NCBI RefSeq assembly: GCF_000614185.1
Contig: NZ_BAKM01000002.1
Span: 124,001 to 188,000 of the forward strand
From: Phocaeicola sartorii JCM 17136 = DSM 21941
Lineage (GTDB): Bacteria; Bacteroidota; Bacteroidia; Bacteroidales; Bacteroidaceae
Direction: 5' to 3'
DNA: 64,000 nt
Below the pieces are notes generated by a model that made no database searches, was not told the DNA's origin, and saw only the letters and a list, made by a program, of their open reading frames with translations. Within the stretch, counting starts at the first letter, position 1. Each line of letters starts with the position of its first letter. Both the position numbers and the translations under genes were made by a program. Below, piece by piece: positions 19,321 through 29,371 of the stretch.

Positions 19321-21508
19321 TTATCTAATAAAAAGCAATTCTCTGTATTTAGGTAATGTCCACATCTGATTATCGACAATCAGTTCCAGCTTGTCAATGT
19401 GATAACGTATCTCTTCCAGCATGGGAGCAATCGTGTCATGATAGGCGATTGCTTTCTCCCGTTCACTTTCTATCTTGTTAGCCACCTTACGTGCCTCCAC
19501 CATGGCTTCCACATGCTCGGTGATGAAGATGGTACGTTCTGCAATCTCTTCAATAAGTTTCATATTCTCTGCAGATAGTCGGGACGCTTTTTCTGCTGGG
19601 AATAATTCTTTCATTTTATATACATTGTCAATCAATTTGCTCTGGTATTCGGTGGCCACGGGAATAATGTGATTCATAGCCAGGTCGCCGAGAACACGAG
19701 CCTCGATCTGGATTTTTTTTGTGTACATTTCCACTTCACTTCGTTGCGGGCTTCCAGCTCTTTGCGCGTCATGACGCCTGTTGCTTCGAACATGGCGATG
19801 CTTTCGGGTTTCAGGTAATTGTCGAATATCAGCGGACAACTGGTTTCGCAGTCCAGACCGCGTTTGGCAGCTTCAGCTTTCCATTCGTCTGAGTAGCCGT
19901 TACCATCGAACCGGATAGGTCTGCATTCCTTGATGTATTGGCGGATGATTTCCACGATGGCGGAGATTTTCGGCTCTCCCTTTTCAATCAATGCATCCAC
20001 GTCTTTTTTGAATCTTGTCAACTGGTGCGCCACTGCCGTGTTCAGTGCAATCATGGCGCTGGCACAGTTGGCTTCCGAACCTACTGCACGGAATTCAAAG
20101 CGATTGCCTGTAAAGGCGAAAGGAGAGGTGCGGTTGCGGTCTGTGTTATCAATCAGCAATTCGGGAATCTGAGGGATATCCAGCTTCATCCCCTGTTTGC
20201 CTGCCAGCGAAATAAGGTCATCATTCGCACTTTCTTCCATGTGATCCAGCACTTGTGTCAGCTGTTTGCCCAAAAAGAAGAGATGATGGCGGGAGGTGCC
20301 TCGTTGGCTCCCAGACGATGTGCATTGGTGGCACTCATGATGGAGGCCTTCAGCAATCCATTGTGGTGGTAAACTGCCATCAGGGTATTGACGACAAAAG
20401 TAATGAAACGCAGGTTGTCCTCGGCTGTCTTTCCGGGAGCCATTAGTAGGATACCGGTATCTGTACCTAATGACCAGTTGTTGTGCTTGCCTGATCCGTT
20501 AACTCCCTTGAATGGCTTTTCGTGTAGCAGCAGACGGAACCCGTGACTACGGGCTACTTTGCGCATCAGTGACATGATGAGCATATTGTGGTCTACGGCC
20601 AGATTACATTCCTCGAAGATGGGAGCCAGTTCGAATTGGTTGGGAGCTACTTCGTTGTGGCGGGTCTTTACGGGAATGCCCAGCTCCAATGCTTGGATTT
20701 CCAGGTCTTTCATGAAAGCTGCCACACGGGTAGGGATGGCTCCGAAGTAATGGTCTTCCAACTGTTGGTTTTTGCTGGCTTCGTGTCCCATCAGGGTACG
20801 TCCGGTCAGTAATAGGTCGGGGCGTGCGGCGTACAGGCCTTCGTCTACTAGAAAGTATTCCTGTTCCCATCCCAGATAGGCCATTACTTTCTTTACTTCG
20901 GGATTAAAATAATGGCACACATCCACTGCTGCTTTATTTACAGCACTTAACGCTTTCAACAGAGGAGCTTTGTAGTCGAGGGACTCGCCGGTGTAGGCGA
21001 TAAATACAGTGGGGATGCACAGGGTATCGTCCACTACGAATACGGGGGAGGAGGGGTCCCATGCACTGTAGCCACGTGCCTCGAAGGTATTGCGGATGCC
21101 GCCATTAGGGAAACTGGAAGCATCGGGTTCCTGCTGTACAAGTAGTTTGCCGGAGAATTCTTCCATCATCCCACCCTTGCCATCGTGTTCTACAAACGCG
21201 TCATGTTTTTCGGCGGTTCCTTCGGTCAGCGGCTGGAACCAGTGGGTATAGTGGGTCACTCCCAGTTCGGTTGCCCAGCGTTTCATGCCTGCGGCTACTT
21301 CGTCGGCGATGCTGCGGTCCAAAGGAGCGCCATTGTCCATAGCATCCGTCAGTTTGGCATAGACATTGCCAGGCAGGTATTTGAACATTTTTTCACGGTT
21401 GAATACATACTTGGCAAAGTATTCACCGGGCCTTTGGGCAGGTGTTTCCACTGCTGTTGCTTTCTTCTTGAAAGCTGTTTCCACTACTCGGAATCTTAAT
21501 TTTGACAT
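19321..21508 (-). CDS. glnN: Type III glutamine synthetase (frameshifted here)
   Basis: Large GSIII enzyme joining ammonia and glutamate with ATP. About 729 residues once two net single-base losses are restored: near 20270-20278 (run of A on the plus strand) and near 19727-19733. GSIII marks: N-terminal RFRVVETAF, EEFSGKLLVQQEPDASSFPNGG, WDPSSPVFV, GWEQEYFLVDEGLY, TRHNEVAPNQFELAPIFE, HEKPFKGVNGSGKHNNWSL and the C-terminal FDGNGYSDEWK. The helical C-terminal tail after VKW is read in the third frame piece. Placed after amt and glnB, it is the ammonia sink of this cluster. Confidence 0.93.
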
Positions 21509-21585
21509 AATACCTAAATTTGTTTAGTTGTTAATTTATTTAGAGTGAATGATTTTCTCTTTATTATTTTGATTCAAAATGACTT

Positions 21586-22981
21586 TTAGTTGTATGCAGA
21601 TTCGCCATGTTCATAAATGTCGAGTCCTTCTTCTTCAATTCTGTTCGGGACGCGCAAACCATGAATTTTGTCCAATCCTTTGAAGATGAGGTATCCCATA
21701 CCTGCTGCCCAGCAACCTACTACTACTGTACCGAACAGCTGTGCTAGCAGGAAGTTGTAACCGCCACCATAGAACAGTCCTTCCTCTGTGGCGAAAAGTC
21801 CGGTAAGAATGGTACCGAGGCAACCACAAACACCATGTACAGAGGAGGCCCCGACCGGATCGTCTATTTTTAATACGTGGTCAATGAAGTCTACCGAGAA
21901 AATCATGACTATGCCGCAGATGGCACCGATCATGACAGCTCCAAAGGGGGAAACGAGATCGCATCCGGCAGTGACTCCGACCAGTCCTGCCAATACACCG
22001 TTTAATGTTAATGACAAAGAAGGTTTTCCATATTTTATCCAGCTTGCTGTTAAAGCGAAGAAGCCACCGGCGCATGCTGCCAGGTTAGTGGTCAGGAATA
22101 CGTGAGAGATAACAGTCTGATCAGTACCGGTAGCTGCTGCCAGTTGGGAACTGGGTTGAAACCAACCAACCGAACCAAAGAATGAATACACCCAGGCAAG
22201 CTAGTGTCAGGCTATGTCCTGGGATGGCCTTAGACCTGCCATCTTTACCATATTTACCGATACGCGGTCCTAGAACGGCAGCACCTACCAGAGCAATCCA
22301 CCCGCCTACTGAGTGAACGACAGTGGAACCGGCGAAGTCATGGAAGGTGGTTCCGAATATGTTTGTCATAAAAGAATTTTCTTCACCATTCATCAGCCAT
22401 CCGCCACCCCACGTCCAGTGTCCTGATACCGGATAAATCAGTACGCTGATGAAGATGGTGTATACTAAGTACATGGAGAATTTAGTACGTTCTGCCATAG
22501 CTCCTGATACGATGGTTGCCGCAGTGGCACAGAATACGGTTTGGAAGATCAGAAACCCTTCAATGGGTAGTTCGTTGTCAATGACTTTGTCCATTATGTC
22601 AAGGTTGAAGAAATGTGGCGTACCTACGAAACCTCCCACACCGAACATCAATCCGAAACCGATGAACCAGAAGAGGAGGGAGCCGAACATAAAGTCAATC
22701 AGATTCTTCATCAGTACGTTGGCGGTGTTCTTGGTGCGGATAAATCCAGCTTCCACCAAAGCGAATCCCGGTTGCATGAAGAATACCAGCATGGCTGCCA
22801 GTAGCATCCATACAGTATTCAGACCCGTTGCAATTTCATTGATGGCTTCTGTGTCCATGGCTCTGACGGGAGCTTCCGATAGTGTGTCTTGTGCCCAAAG
22901 GCTGACTGGAAACAGAAATAAAAGTATAAAGATTCCTTTCAGGTATAGTTTGTCCATACCTTTTCTATCAGTTGTATCCAT
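21586..22981 (-). CDS. amt: Ammonium transporter (frameshifted here)
   Basis: Inner membrane AmtB/Rh channel, about 465 residues when two bases are restored between 22149 and 22170 (on the coding strand, one T and one G within about 20 nt; together these restore WFGWFGFNPGSQLAA, the Amt signature). The N-terminus is a signal peptide (SLWAQD), then FMQPGFALVEAGF, DFAGSTVVHSVGG and VGASSVHGVCG. The shift changes frame by two, consistent with two losses. It lies 70 bp after glnB, the partner that plugs the pore when nitrogen is plentiful. Confidence 0.93.
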
Positions 22982-23051
22982 AATCTTTTTCGCTTAAGTT
23001 GTAATATTATTTTAATTTTGTGGAGTACCTCTGCCCGAAGGGCGTAATGAG

Positions 23052-23408
23052 TTATTTCTCTTGTTCCGCGTTGTATAAGGCGATATCTCCACGTTCTCCT
23101 GTACGGATGCGGATGGCATCCTCAACGGGTATGACGAAGATACGACCGTCACCGATCTCGCCGGTATGGGCAGCCTTGAGAATGGCATGAATGGTTTTGT
23201 CCACATTCTTTTCGCGGACTACAATGGAGACCAGGATTCTCTCAATGGAACTGGTGTCATAAACCACTCCACGGTAAATGCGTCCTTGACGTGTTTTGCC
23301 AATGCCTCTTACGTCGTAATAGGAGAACCATTCGATCTCGGCTTCGAGCAACGCTTCTTTTACGTCCTCGAATTTGGTTTTACGGATAATAGCTTCAATT
23401 TTCTTCAT
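23052..23408 (-). CDS. glnB: Nitrogen regulatory protein PII
   Basis: Small trimeric signal protein (118 residues) sensing ATP/ADP and 2-oxoglutarate, here probably gating the adjacent Amt. Starts MKKIEAIIRKTKFEDVKEAL; the T-loop IYRGVVYDT retains the Tyr that aligns with the uridylylated Tyr51 of enteric PII; the C-terminal TGEIGDGRIFVIPVEDAIRIRTGERG is the PII signature. The region between (ILVSIVVREKNVDKTI) fits the family. Acts with amt and glnN downstream on the same strand. Confidence 0.94.
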   Translation of the reverse strand: MKKIEAIIRKTKFEDVKEALLEAEIEWFSYYDVRGIGKTRQGRIYRGVVYDTSSIERILVSIVVREKNVDKTIHAILKAAHTGEIGDGRIFVIPVEDAIRIRTGERGDIALYNAEQEK

Positions 23409-23504
23409 TGTTGTATTTGTATTTTGTATATAATGTAATCTTTTTACCTTCTAAAAAACTAGTACCTTATTGCTATCCTTGTATATATGTTATGGCCTTT
23501 ATAA

Positions 23505-24230
23505 TTAAAAACTTAGCCCGAAAACGAAATAAGCTCCTTCAGTGCGTGGGTTTACAGTGACTTTTGCAAAAGCCGGTATGGAGAATGAATCGGTGATTTT
23601 TATCTCCTTGGTGGCTCCTAGGCTGATATCGCATACAGCGAAGCCGTTGGAACCGTTGCATACAGGGTCTTCGGAATAGTTGTAAAAGTCTGTCGCCCAC
23701 GGAGTCGCCCCTATTTCTGCTGTCCATTCCAGTCCTGCCAGTGTGAAAGGTACGGTAGCCGAGATGTAGGAAGAATAGGCTCTGTCTCTTTCATTATTCA
23801 CTCCGTCGGTTCCGGCGAAGTTGGTATACCAGTTCAAGGCCAGCGGTCCGAAGTCATAGCCTATCTGTGCCTCGAAGGTATGGTTGGTGTTGTGTGAACC
23901 GTAATGGAAATACCCCGGTCCTCCATTGAACCAGTAATCTGTGACGGAGATACTGAACCCTCCTGTGGTGTAGCCTAATGTAAGGTCAATCTCTTTTGTA
24001 TCTTCCTTTTCGATACCTGCTGTCCCCCATGCAGACAATGAGAACCCTTTGTAAGAAACTGACAACGTGGGCTGGATGCTGACTCCGCCCAAGTCCTGAC
24101 CCCGCCAGATGTATCCGCTTACGAGGTCGGCTCCTACGCTGGCTTCCACTTTATCCTGAGCCATACTCATTGCCGGAACGACTATTGCCAGAGCCGACAG
24201 AAATGTTGCTTTTTTAAAACTCTTTTTCAT
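23505..24230 (-). CDS. Outer membrane beta-barrel protein of the ammonium cluster
   Basis: 241 residues with a signal peptide ending MSMAQ and repeated short amphipathic strands (GADLVSGYIWRGQ, SLSAWGTAGIE, ALNWYTNFAG) ending in the aromatic GAYFVFGLSF, as in small outer membrane barrels (TorF-like putative porins). No enzymatic motif. It is located between dapL and glnB in a run of same-strand genes, so it may pass nitrogen compounds across the outer membrane; that role is only inferred from context. Confidence 0.7.
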   Translation of the reverse strand: MKKSFKKATFLSALAIVVPAMSMAQDKVEASVGADLVSGYIWRGQDLGGVSIQPTLSVSYKGFSLSAWGTAGIEKEDTKEIDLTLGYTTGGFSISVTDYWFNGGPGYFHYGSHNTNHTFEAQIGYDFGPLALNWYTNFAGTDGVNNERDRAYSSYISATVPFTLAGLEWTAEIGATPWATDFYNYSEDPVCNGSNGFAVCDISLGATKEIKITDSFSIPAFAKVTVNPRTEGAYFVFGLSF

Positions 24231-24328
24231 TGCTTTTTACCTTTTTAATTCATAATAGTGAGTTTGTTGTATCTCGTATGTATTCGTTTTTTTATAATGG
24301 ATTGTGCTTGTTGTGTGATAAATGCTAC

Positions 24329-25556
24329 TTATAGTATCCATCTTCTGATTCGCTTCATCGCCTCTTCACAGTCTGCGCGTTCACCGAAGGCGGTCAGTCG
24401 TATGTAACCTTCTCCGCTGGGACCGAATCCTACTCCGGGAGTACCTACCACATTGGCTTCGTACAGCATTTGTTCAAAGAACTTCCACGAACCGATTCCT
24501 CGGGGAGTCTTCACCCATAAATAAGGTGCGTTCTCACCACCGAATACTTTTAGTCCGGTGCTTTCCAGCCTTCTTTCATGATACGGGCATTAGTCATATA
24601 ATAATTGATAGTGGCTTTTATCTGTTCTTTACCTTCAGGCTGTAAATGGCCTCCGCACCGCGTTGGGTGATGTACGAGGTTCCGTTGAACTTGGTGCATT
24701 GGCGGCGGTTCCACAACCGGTTCAGCGGGATGCGTTCCCCTTCCAGTGTGGCGGCGGTCAGTTCCTTGGGCACTACGGTATATCCGCAACGCACTCCGGT
24801 AAATCCGGCGGTTTTAGAGAAGCTGCGGAACTCTATGGCTACCTTCTTGGCTCCCTTTATCTCGTAGATGGAGTGGGGGATTTCGGGGTCTTGAATATAG
24901 GCTTCGTAGGCAGCGTCATAAAGAATCAGCGTGTCGTTCTCTAGTGCATAATTCACCCATTTTTTTAATTCTGCTTTACTGATAACCGTACCGGTGGGGT
25001 TGTTGGGGTAGCACAGATATAAAATGTCTATTCTACGGTCGGGGATGGCGGGAATGAAATTGTTTTCGTTCAGGCAGGGCAGATAGACCACATTACTCCA
25101 TTTTCCGTCTTCCAGCACTCCTGCCCGTCCGCACATGACGTTAGAGTCGATATATACCGGATAAATAGGGTCTGTCACGCCGATGCTGTTATCGTGGCGG
25201 AGGATATCCCCGATATTTCCCGTATCGCTTTTGGCTCCGTCGCTGACAAATATCTCGCTGGATTCCAAATGTACTCCGCGTGAGGCATAATCGTTTTTCA
25301 GGATAGCCTCGATTAGAAAATCATATCCTTGCTCGGGACCGTATCCGCGGAAGGTGTCCTTGCTTGCTAGTTCGTCCACCGCCTTGTGCATGGCTTCTAT
25401 GGACGCCCGGGGCAACGGCTGTGTCACGTCTCCGATGCCCAGACGGATAAGGTCTTTTTGGGGATGGGAGACCTTGAACGCATTTACTTTCTTGGCAATG
25501 TCCGAAAACAGATAATTGTTGGGCAGTTTTAAAAAATGTTCGTTTACTAATGCCAT
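24329..25556 (-). CDS. dapL: LL-diaminopimelate aminotransferase (frameshifted here)
   Basis: PLP enzyme making LL-diaminopimelate from tetrahydrodipicolinate in one step, feeding lysine and peptidoglycan. 409 residues after two restored losses: near 24636-24641 ([14 protein letters not shown]) and near 24565-24570 ([14 protein letters not shown]). Motifs: [39 protein letters not shown], and the PLP lysine in [18 protein letters not shown]. 46 bp after dapF, the next enzyme in the pathway, so the two form one unit. Confidence 0.93.
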
Positions 25557-25602
25557 AATTGCTGTTGTTTTATAGTTTGTCTTTACTGATATTTTATTTC
25601 TG

Positions 25603-26443
25603 TTAAATTTCTATCTCACCATCGAAAACTTTTACTACGGGACCTGTCATGTACACGTGCCCGTCTTTTTCGTTCCAATGGATCTGTAAATCACCACCAT
25701 CCATCCTTACCCGTGATTTTCTTCCGGTTTTGTGGTTCAGGTATGCGGCTACGGCGGTGGCACAAGCCCCTGTTCCGCATGCCATAGTGATGCCCGAGCC
25801 TCTTTCCCAAACTCTCATTCTTAAGGAACCGTCCGGCAATACTTCTGCGAATTCCACATTGGTTCGTTCGGGAAAAAGCGGATGATTCTCCAGTTTCGGA
25901 CCTATTGCCGGCAAATTTACATCTTTTATATCATCTATGAAAATCACTAAATGCGGATTTCCCATACAAACAAATGTTCCTTTGTATTCTTTTCCGTCTA
26001 CAGTGATTGTTTTTGCCAACATTTTGCCGTCCGGAGTATTTATTTGGCTGGAGTTGGCAAGTAGGGGAAGATCCATGTCTACTGTAACTTCTTCTACCAG
26101 ACCGTTCTCCGTATGTAGTTTCAGAATCTTGATTCCTGAGAGCGTTTCCAGCGTGATGACTTCTTTTTGAGTCAATTTGTTGTCATATACATACTTTCCT
26201 ATACATCTGGAAGCGTTGCCGCACATCATGGCTTCAGAACCATCTGCATTGAATATGCGCATACTGAAATCCGCTAGCTGATTTTCCAATCAATACCAGT
26301 CCGTCGGAACCGATTCCCGTGTGATAAGAGCTCCATTTGATGGAGGTTTTTACGGGATCTGCTATGGGATACTCTAGGGTGTTTATATATATATAGTCAT
26401 TGCCTGCTCCCTGCATCTTCGTGAACTTGATTGTTGTTGCCAT
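25603..26443 (-). CDS. dapF: Diaminopimelate epimerase (frameshifted here)
   Basis: Cofactor-free epimerase converting LL- to meso-diaminopimelate, about 280 residues. First catalytic Cys in MMCGNASRC and second in [14 protein letters not shown] are present, as are [11 protein letters not shown] at the N-terminus and DGLVLIG. The frame breaks near 26272-26281; loss of two bases (for example in a GCGC) or one inserted base would explain it, the one break where I cannot choose. First gene of the dapF-dapL run. Confidence 0.92.
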
Positions 26444-26492
26444 TTTGTCTATAACTTTTTCTGTTGTTATTTCCTTTTGTTCTAATTTGATG

Positions 26493-26500
26493 CAAATATA
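26493..26500 (-). promoter_or_regulatory. -7 box for dapF
   Basis: Minus strand TATATTTG about 50 bp before the dapF ATG; no convincing TTG 19-20 bp upstream. The rest of the 372 bp gap up to the ABC gene shows no coding signal. Confidence 0.35.
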
Positions 26501-26778
26501 TATCTTTTTGATCTTGTGTAGATAAGGATGCTGTCTCTATTCTTATTTGTTTTTCATTTTGATGATAAATAGAAAGTGGTTTTATGTATTTTCTTTCAAA
26601 CTGAAATAAAAGTCGGGCTGTATTCTTCTTAATTGTAATTTGTGGGTTTCATACTCTGTTATGAAACATATAATTTCTGTTGGTTATTCAGTGCTGTATG
26701 GTTAGTGTTATAAATAATAAGGTAAAGGATTGGAATAACAAAATGACAATCTATTATCGTGTTCCCATATTATTTTGT

Positions 26779-26786
26779 TAACTTTG
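26779..26786 (+). promoter_or_regulatory. -7 box for the tandem ABC ATPase
   Basis: TAACTTTG 30 bp before the ATG at 26816; the -33 region lacks a clear TTG. Confidence 0.4.
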
Positions 26787-26815
26787 TACCCTGTTGGATA
26801 AAAACGAGATTAGTA

Positions 26816-28264
26816 ATGCAGAATATTATTGCGATAGAGGATGGTGTGACCCGCCATCCACAGTACCGGATGAAGGAACCGGTGAATATGACGCTTGCCA
26901 CCGGAGAACATATAGCTGTTGTGGGAAGAAACGGGGCAGGAAAAAGTATATTGATAGATACGATTACAGGCCGGTGGCCGTTGTTGATGAACGAGGTGAA
27001 GTATGATTTTTCTCCCTCTTCCTCTAAGATGGCATACGAGAATATAAAATATATCGCTTTTCGTGATTCATACGGAGATGCCGATGGAAATTATTATTAT
27101 CAACAACGGTGGAACGCCCATGATTTGGATGAAACCCCACTGGTACGTGATTTATTGCCCGAAGCGGCCGACTCAGTCCTGAAAAAGGCTTTGTATGAGC
27201 TGTTTGGTATGGAAAGTATGCTGGATAAACATATTATTCTGCTTTCCAGCGGTGAGCTGCGTAAGTTTCAACTGACAAAGACTTTGCTGAGCAATCCGCG
27301 TGTGCTGATTATGGATAATCCTTTTATCGGACTGGATGCGAAGACACGGGATCTGCTTCATGTCTTGTTGGGCGAACTGACTAAAGTGACCCATTTGCAG
27401 GTAATCCTTATCTTGTCTAAGTCCGATGATATTCCGTCCTTTATCACTCATGTTATTCCTGTGGAGGACAGGATATGTGGTAAAAAAGTAACTTTGCAGG
27501 AGTATCTGGCCGTCCGTAAGCCGGTGCCGGAACGGATGCTTTCCGAAGAAAAGGAGGCACGGATCTTGAATTTGCCTTATAACAGTGACTTGTATCACAC
27601 CGAGCACGTGGTGGATTTGAACAAGGTAAGCATTCGTTATGGCGAACGTACCATCTTGAAAGACTTGGACTGGACAGTAAAGTGCGGCGAGAAATGGGCG
27701 TTGAGTGGAGAGAACGGTTCGGGAAAGTCCACGTTGCTGAGCCTGGTCTGTGCGGATAATCCGCAGAGTTATGCTTGTGATATTACCTTGTTCGGCAGGA
27801 AACGCGGTTCCGGAGAAAGTATTTGGGAGATAAAGAAGCATATAGGATATGTCAGTCCTGAGATGCATCGCGCTTATCTGAAGAACCTTCCTGCCATAGA
27901 TATTGTGGCAAGCGGGTTACATGATTCTGTGGGGTTATACAAACGTCCGCGTCCCGAACAGATGGCGGCTTGTGAATGGTGGATGGATATTTTTGGCATT
28001 GCAGATTTGAAAGACCGGAATTTCTTGCAGTTGTCCAGTGGCGAGCAGCGTCTGGTGTTGTTGGCGCGTGCTTTTGTGAAAGATCCTGAGCTGCTTATTT
28101 TGGATGAGCCTTTGCATGGGTTGGACTTGTACAACCGCCGTTTGGTGAAAGATGTGATAGAAGCTTTTTGCCGTCGTAAGGACAAGACCATGATTATGGT
28201 GACACATTATCAGGAAGAGCTGCCCGTATCTATAACTGATTCTCTTTTCTTGAAGCGGAACTAA
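26816..28264 (+). CDS. Tandem ABC ATPase without membrane partner (ModF/PhrA-like)
   Basis: About 482 residues with two ATP-binding domains and no membrane segment. Domain 1: Walker A VGRNGAGKS, signature LLSSGELRKF, with Walker B-like VLIMDNP lacking the usual Glu after Asp (DN instead of DE). Domain 2: GENGSGKST, signature LSSGEQRLVLLARAF and ELLILDEPLHGLD. This pattern matches ModF/PhrA-type proteins of unclear role. I set the start at 26816 (MQNIIAIEDG) 30 bp after a -7 box; the upstream in-frame extension covers the promoter. No permease or binding protein nearby. Confidence 0.8.
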   Translation: MQNIIAIEDGVTRHPQYRMKEPVNMTLATGEHIAVVGRNGAGKSILIDTITGRWPLLMNEVKYDFSPSSSKMAYENIKYIAFRDSYGDADGNYYYQQRWNAHDLDETPLVRDLLPEAADSVLKKALYELFGMESMLDKHIILLSSGELRKFQLTKTLLSNPRVLIMDNPFIGLDAKTRDLLHVLLGELTKVTHLQVILILSKSDDIPSFITHVIPVEDRICGKKVTLQEYLAVRKPVPERMLSEEKEARILNLPYNSDLYHTEHVVDLNKVSIRYGERTILKDLDWTVKCGEKWALSGENGSGKSTLLSLVCADNPQSYACDITLFGRKRGSGESIWEIKKHIGYVSPEMHRAYLKNLPAIDIVASGLHDSVGLYKRPRPEQMAACEWWMDIFGIADLKDRNFLQLSSGEQRLVLLARAFVKDPELLILDEPLHGLDLYNRRLVKDVIEAFCRRKDKTMIMVTHYQEELPVSITDSLFLKRN

Positions 28265-28286
28265 AAGATCTTTTTCAAAAGGTACG

Positions 28287-28341
28287 TTCCGGACAGGCGG
28301 AAGTTGGCAGGTTAAATGATAGTGCCCTTCCGCTTTCCGGA
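28287..28341 (+). other. Long imperfect inverted repeat between ABC gene and DapA-family gene
   Basis: TTCCGGACAGGCGGAAG (28287-28303) faces CTTCCGCTTTCCGGA (28327-28341), a long stem with a small internal mismatch and a 23 nt loop, no T-run. Could be an RNA stem at the end of the ABC transcript or a regulatory structure in the leader of the lyase gene. Confidence 0.5.
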
Positions 28342-28425
28342 CAAGTGGGGGACCGGACTGAGTACAAATAATTCAACTGTTCGTTTTATAAATATAGTAT
28401 TAAAACCTTTAAAAGAAAACGAATC

Positions 28426-29358
28426 ATGGAAAACACATTAAAGATGCCTATGACAGGCATTATTCCTCCTTTGGTAACTCCGTTGCTGGACAATGACAAA
28501 CTGGATATTGCCGGTTTGGAAAGACTGATAGAACGATTGATAAAAGGAGGAGTGCACGGACTATTCATACTGGGTACCACCGGAGAGGCGCAGAGCATCA
28601 GTTACCGGCTCCGCCATGAAATGATAAAGGAAACTTGCCGTATCAATGCCGGAAGACTTCCGGTGCTGGTTTGTATTTCCGATACATCAATTGTAGAAAG
28701 TATCCATCTGGCACGTGTGGGGGCCGAGTGTGGTGCTTCGGCTGTAGTTTCCGCTCCCCCTTACTACTTTGCTCCGGGACAGCCCGAACTGGCCGAATTT
28801 TATGAGGACTTGATTCCTCAGTTGCCGTTGCCTATCTTCTTATATAATATGCCGTCGCATACGAAAGTGAATTTTGCTCCGGCTACCATTCAGCGCATAG
28901 CCCGTAATCCTCAGGTGGTGGGATTCAAGGACAGTTCGGCTAATGCCGTTTATTTCCAGTCTGTGATGTATGCCATGAAGGAACGGCCGGACTTTGCCAT
29001 GTTGGTGGGACCGGAGGAAATTACGGCAGAGTGTGTGTTGCTGGGTGGACATGGGGGAATCAACGGAGGTGCCAATATGTTTCCGGAATTATATGTAGAT
29101 CTTTATCATGCTGCGGTGACGCGTGATATGGAAACCGTAAGCCGCTTGCAACCTTTGGTGATGCAGATCAGCAGCAGTATTTATACCGTGGGACAGCATG
29201 GCTCCAGTTATTTGAAAGGATTGAAGTGTGCTTTGTCTTTATTGGGTGTTTGTAATGATTTTGTTGCGGCTCCTTTCCATCGTTTCAATACTCCGGAACG
29301 GGAGAAGATACGTAAGGCGTTGGAGGCACTCCCTTTTTGTCCGGAGTTGAAACCTTAA
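28426..29358 (+). CDS. DapA/NanA-family class I lyase (dihydrodipicolinate synthase superfamily)
   Basis: A 310-residue TIM-barrel aldolase/synthase. Family marks: GIIPPLVTPL start, FILGTTGEAQS (carboxylate-binding), catalytic Tyr in FLYNMPSH and Schiff-base Lys in VVGFKDSSAN. True DapA acts on aspartate semialdehyde; here the gene is followed by a sodium/solute symporter only 13 bp away, a pattern of substrate uptake plus cleavage, so a keto-acid sugar (such as a 2-keto-3-deoxy acid or sialic-acid-type compound) is more plausible. Substrate is not settled by the visible motifs. Confidence 0.85.
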   Translation: MENTLKMPMTGIIPPLVTPLLDNDKLDIAGLERLIERLIKGGVHGLFILGTTGEAQSISYRLRHEMIKETCRINAGRLPVLVCISDTSIVESIHLARVGAECGASAVVSAPPYYFAPGQPELAEFYEDLIPQLPLPIFLYNMPSHTKVNFAPATIQRIARNPQVVGFKDSSANAVYFQSVMYAMKERPDFAMLVGPEEITAECVLLGGHGGINGGANMFPELYVDLYHAAVTRDMETVSRLQPLVMQISSSIYTVGQHGSSYLKGLKCALSLLGVCNDFVAAPFHRFNTPEREKIRKALEALPFCPELKP

Positions 29359-29371
29359 ATGCCTGAGCTGT

